Shown: piece by piece, positions 8,469 to 10,565 of the stretch | Layout: every line of letters starts with the position of its first letter | Numbering within the stretch: the first letter of the stretch is position 1 | Assembly: GCA_030830465.1 (NCBI GenBank) | Contig: JAURMY010000231.1 | Location: forward strand, 1-10,565 | Reading direction: 5' to 3' | Source of the DNA: Alphaproteobacteria bacterium | GTDB lineage: Bacteria; Pseudomonadota; Alphaproteobacteria; Rhodobacterales; Rhodobacteraceae | Length of the DNA stretch: 10,565 nt | Made by a program: the position numbers and the translations under genes | Notes under the pieces: generated by a model | Told to the model about the DNA's origin: nothing | The model's database searches: none | Seen by the model: only the letters and a program-made list of their open reading frames with translations

Positions 8469-8505
8469 ACGCCGCGGTCTCCTTTCGGAGCTGCGGCGTT
8501 TTTTT
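8469..8505 (+). terminator. Intrinsic terminator
   Basis: ACGCCGC (8469-8475) pairs with GCGGCGT (8493-8499), continued by a G-T and a G-C pair and an inner CTCC/GGAG stem with a TTTC loop. Seven T residues (8499-8505) follow on the plus strand. It ends the transcript that covers the small gene, or the recG operon. Its T-run touches the stop codon of the minus-strand scaffold gene, and on that strand it lacks a T-tract, so it should act mainly on plus-strand transcription. Confidence 0.85.
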
Positions 8506-8956
8506 AGGCGCATTTTGCTTTTTGCGCGGCCTCAAAAGCCTCAACCGTTGCTTCCAGCGCCAAGAGGATCGAGGCGTGGCGGTTCTTGTAGGCCCGCGCC
8601 GGCAAAAGCACTTCAAACCCGTCAAAAGGCGCCGCGGGAACCGGTCCTGACTCTTTCAGCATCGCCCGAAGCGCGTCACGCGCGGCGATCATTTCGGGTA
8701 AAGTCCTGCCGATCACATGGGCACCAACGATCGACGCTGCTGCCTGACCAAGCGCGCAAGCCTTTACGTCCTGTCCATAGGCGGTGATGCGGCCATCCCG
8801 CACGTTCAAATCGACCGTCACATTCGACCCGCACAGGGGCGCGCGTTTCTTGACCACGCTGTCCGGATTTTCCAGACGGTCGGTCAAAGGAATATTGGCC
8901 GCCAGCGCCAGAATGCGCTGTGAATACAGCTTGATTAGATCTTGGTCGTCGCTCAT
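8504..8956 (-). CDS. Iron-sulfur cluster assembly scaffold, NifU N-terminal/IscU-like
   Basis: This is a 150-residue cytosolic protein of the IscU/SufU/NifU-N superfamily, thought to hold or hand over nascent Fe-S clusters. It keeps two of the three cysteine positions: Cys42 in PLCGS, with Ser44 where IscU has Asp, and Cys67 in VKACALGQAAAS. In the third motif (RHASILL, 126-132) Ala128 replaces the Cys of the usual HCSIL, next to a retained His127. A further Cys149 lies at the extreme C-terminus. The chemistry therefore differs from canonical IscU, and cluster building on this protein is not assured. The start at 8956 (MSDDQDLIKLYSQRIL) is family-like and has AAAAGG 8 bases upstream; a longer upstream reading to 9175 runs across hisI and is rejected. 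The gene is divergent from hisI, with 78 bp between, and stands apart from any visible suf or isc operon. Confidence 0.88.
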   Translation of the reverse strand: MSDDQDLIKLYSQRILALAANIPLTDRLENPDSVVKKRAPLCGSNVTVDLNVRDGRITAYGQDVKACALGQAAASIVGAHVIGRTLPEMIAARDALRAMLKESGPVPAAPFDGFEVLLPARAYKNRHASILLALEATVEAFEAAQKAKCA

Positions 8957-9034
8957 CCGTCCGGCCTTTTCATATCGGCGTGCAAAAGTTAGATAGGGCA
9001 TCACGATGAATTTGAAAAGAACCCGGGGGCGGCG

Positions 9035-9397
9035 ATGCAGGAATTTGATCCAAACAGCCTGAAATATGACCAGAACGGGTTGATCCCCGCGATCGCACAG
9101 GATGCCGAAACCGGCGAGGTGCTGATGCTGGCCTGGATGAACGCCAAGGCAGTGGCGACGACACTTGCGACCCAAAAAGTGACCTACTGGTCACGGTCCC
9201 GCCAGGAATTTTGGGAAAAGGGGCTAACCAGCGGGCATCGGCAGACGCTGGTGGCGATGCGGGTCGATTGTGACCGGGATTGTCTGTTGCTACAGGTCAA
9301 ACAGATCGGGCCGGCTTGTCATACAAACAGAAAATCGTGTTTTTACATTGGTCTAGAGGGTGGTGTTGAAGTGGAGCTAAGCCAGCCGATCCTCTAG
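9035..9397 (+). CDS. hisI: Phosphoribosyl-AMP cyclohydrolase HisI
   Basis: HisI catalyses the third step of histidine biosynthesis, opening the adenine ring of phosphoribosyl-AMP. The protein has 120 residues: the cyclohydrolase alone, without the HisE pyrophosphohydrolase domain fused in enterics. Landmarks are LAWMN (32-36), YWSRSRQEFWEKGLTSGH (51-68), the metal-binding Asp78-Cys79-Asp80-x-Asp82 block, and Cys95 and Cys102 in GPACHTNRKSCFY, which together with Cys79 form the zinc site. All ligands are present. The ATG at 9035 follows a G-rich stretch (9025-9029) and gives a family-like N-terminus. Its last 21 bases overlap the convergent end of gluQ. It is not in a visible histidine operon. 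Confidence 0.97.
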   Translation: MQEFDPNSLKYDQNGLIPAIAQDAETGEVLMLAWMNAKAVATTLATQKVTYWSRSRQEFWEKGLTSGHRQTLVAMRVDCDRDCLLLQVKQIGPACHTNRKSCFYIGLEGGVEVELSQPIL

Positions 9398-9400
9398 ACC
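9350..9400. repeat. 10-bp perfect inverted repeat at the hisI/gluQ convergent ends
   Basis: GGTCTAGAGG (9350-9359) and CCTCTAGACC (9391-9400) are perfect complements 31 bases apart, spanning both stop codons of the overlapping convergent genes. There is no T-tract. It may fold at the 3' ends of both transcripts and protect or end them; this is inference. Confidence 0.4.
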
Positions 9401-10249
9401 GATCAGGTTCAGGATGTCCTGCGGTGTCGCCCCATCCGCCCGGAAGCGACGCAATGACCGCGCGTCATCCCGTTTGGCCAGACGCTTGCCCGTGGCGTCC
9501 CGGATCAATCGGTGGTGGTGATAGATCTGGGTGGGCAAGTCCAGCAAGGCCTGCAAAACCCGATGGATCGCGGTGGCCGCGGCCATGTCCCGGCCGCGGG
9601 TCACATGGGTGATCCCCTGCGCTGCATCATCGACCACCACGGCCAGATGATAGGACGTGCCGATATCCCGCCGCGCCAAAACGATGTCACCGCATTGGTG
9701 AATCAACGCATCGGCATCCAACGGGTTCAGTCCCGGCGTTTCACCGGTTTCCTGCCAGTTCAGCCTGGAAACCGCCGCGTCGCCGCCCAGAAAATCGACC
9801 GCCTTGGCCATGTTCAGGCGCAAGGCATCCGTGCCGGTTTGCGCCGGAGCGGCGCGGTGGCGGCAGGTGCCCGGATATATCGGCCCGTCCGGGCCAAATG
9901 CCGGATCAGCCCCCTCCTGCGGGGCGGATAGGGCGGCGGTGATATCGCGGCGCGTACAGGCGCAGGGGTAACATAAGCCGTTGGAAATCAATTGGTTGAT
10001 CGCTGACTCATAGGCCGGCATCCGGTCCGACTGGCGCATCACCGGCTGCGGCCAGCGGATGCCAAGCCAGGCCAGATCGTCATAAATTGCGGCTTCATAT
10101 TCCGCCCTGGACCGGGTGGTGTCGATATCCTCGATCCGCAGCAAAAACATGTCACCGCGCGCCTGTGCGGCCCGCCAAGCGGTAAGGGCGGAAAAGGCAT
10201 GACCCAAATGCAAAAAACCGTTCGGCGATGGCGCGAACCGCTCGGGCAT
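9377..10249 (-). CDS. gluQ: Glutamyl-Q tRNA(Asp) synthetase
   Basis: GluQ-Rs (YadB) is a truncated glutamyl-tRNA synthetase that attaches glutamate to queuosine at position 34 of tRNA(Asp) instead of charging an acceptor end. The protein has 290 residues, matching the family and lacking the anticodon-binding domain of GluRS. It shows FAPSPNGFLHLGHA (5-18, class I HIGH-type signature), IEDIDTTR (39-46), the zinc site Cys96-x-Cys98...Tyr125-x3-Cys129 (YPGTC), and the KMSKS-type loop KRLAKRD (255-261). The start at 10249 follows immediately after the stop of the upstream methyltransferase (TGA then ATG), so the two are translationally coupled. The annotation as a tRNA modification enzyme, not an essential GluRS, follows from length and the Zn-site pattern. 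Confidence 0.95.
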   Translation of the reverse strand: MPERFAPSPNGFLHLGHAFSALTAWRAAQARGDMFLLRIEDIDTTRSRAEYEAAIYDDLAWLGIRWPQPVMRQSDRMPAYESAINQLISNGLCYPCACTRRDITAALSAPQEGADPAFGPDGPIYPGTCRHRAAPAQTGTDALRLNMAKAVDFLGGDAAVSRLNWQETGETPGLNPLDADALIHQCGDIVLARRDIGTSYHLAVVVDDAAQGITHVTRGRDMAAATAIHRVLQALLDLPTQIYHHHRLIRDATGKRLAKRDDARSLRRFRADGATPQDILNLIGLEDRLA

Positions 10250-10565
10250 TCAGGTTTTCTGCAAGACGTAGACGTTGGATTTCATATCCAGACCGGGCAG
10301 GTGGCTGCCATATTCACGGAACAGCAACACGGCATTTCCGGTGTCAATATTCTCGACAATCCGCGCCTCGAACGCCGGGTCCTGAAGGGTGTGATCGTTT
10401 AAGGAAAGCGTAAAACATCCGCCTTTAGGTAAGGATTGCAATACCTTATCAATGGTGCTTGCCGGGGCGTGGCTTGCGGCGATCACCCCCATTGCCGCGA
10501 TATGGGCATAGGTGCCGCGTTCAAACCCAAAGGGCTGAGTCGCGTCTGACAGCCAGAGTTTGCGA
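10250..10565 (-). CDS. SAM-dependent methyltransferase, C-terminal part
   Basis: The C-terminal 104 residues of a protein that begins beyond the right edge are present. The stretch holds what looks like the end of a class I Rossmann methyltransferase: a hydrophobic block with GVIAASHAP at the usual motif region, a helix leading to LPKGGCF (the post-motif turn before strand 5), then an amphipathic tail ending NVYVLQKT. The pattern resembles METTL27/WBSCR27-like methyltransferases; the SAM-binding glycine motif itself is outside the window, so substrate and even activity cannot be judged. The stop TGA (10252-10250) is directly followed by the gluQ ATG with no gap, making this the upstream gene of a two-gene or longer operon. 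A link to tRNA modification is possible from context only. Confidence 0.75.
   Translation of the reverse strand, partial: RKLWLSDATQPFGFERGTYAHIAAMGVIAASHAPASTIDKVLQSLPKGGCFTLSLNDHTLQDPAFEARIVENIDTGNAVLLFREYGSHLPGLDMKSNVYVLQKT

Larger units (their letters stand above)
8387..8505 (+). ncRNA. Candidate structured RNA or structured 3' UTR with three hairpins
   Basis: Three hairpins in series (8390-8414, 8419-8439, 8469-8499) finish in a seven-T tract, the layout of a Hfq-type bacterial small RNA or a 3' UTR-derived RNA. A TTGAAA hexamer at 8351-8356 could be a -35, but no convincing -10 is spaced behind it, so the RNA may instead be the tail of the small-gene transcript. The loop side of the last hairpin carries CTCCTTTC, identical to part of the 16S rRNA 3' end, so it could mimic anti-Shine-Dalgarno pairing. 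I do not recognise a known RNA family. Confidence 0.3.

Noticed and set aside
8957..9175. N-terminal extension of the scaffold gene
   Set aside because: It would overlap hisI in antisense and adds no family sequence; MSDDQDL is the expected start.

Overview
The window looks like chromosomal DNA of an alphaproteobacterium, most likely a Rhodobacterales (roseobacter-group) member. The reasons are the high-GC coding regions, the adjacent sciP (DUF1153) and ctrA cell-cycle regulators with CtrA-type boxes, a GTTC-N7-GTTC LexA-type operator, an alphaproteobacterial form of MnmA, a stand-alone HisI, and a GluQ-Rs. Assignments rest on motif and family recognition by eye; no database search was run. 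Gene density is high and no gene-free stretch exceeds about 200 bases.

Layout. (1) 1-545, minus: 5' part of an M20-family dipeptidase that runs off the left edge. (2) 738-1355, plus: secreted 205-residue protein with two Cys-pair half-repeats. (3) 1365-2513, minus: mnmA, tRNA 2-thiouridylase. (4) 2630-2908 and 3002-3715, plus: sciP then ctrA, each preceded by a near-consensus CtrA box. (5) 3855-5984 and 5995-8085, plus: ligA and recG, spaced like a translationally coupled pair. (6) 8086-8505: an AT-rich leader with an alphaproteobacterial SOS box, a 40-codon single-membrane-segment protein, then three hairpins, the last a strong intrinsic terminator. (7) 8504-8956, minus: an IscU/NifU-like scaffold protein lacking the third canonical cysteine, divergent from hisI (9035-9397, plus). 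(8) 9377-10249, minus: gluQ, overlapping the end of hisI by 21 bp, and directly preceded on its own strand by the C-terminal part of a SAM methyltransferase that runs off the right edge.

How the parts fit. The centre of the window joins cell-cycle control (CtrA and its antagonist SciP, both apparently under CtrA control) to DNA replication and repair (LigA, RecG). The most interesting element is the tiny membrane protein behind the LexA-type box after recG. Its architecture, an SOS-box promoter driving a micro-protein with one transmembrane helix, is that of SOS-induced division inhibitors such as Caulobacter SidA. It is a reasonable candidate for a DNA-damage checkpoint peptide of this lineage, although no function is demonstrated here. 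The rest is housekeeping: tRNA modification (MnmA, GluQ-Rs), histidine biosynthesis, Fe-S assembly and peptide turnover.
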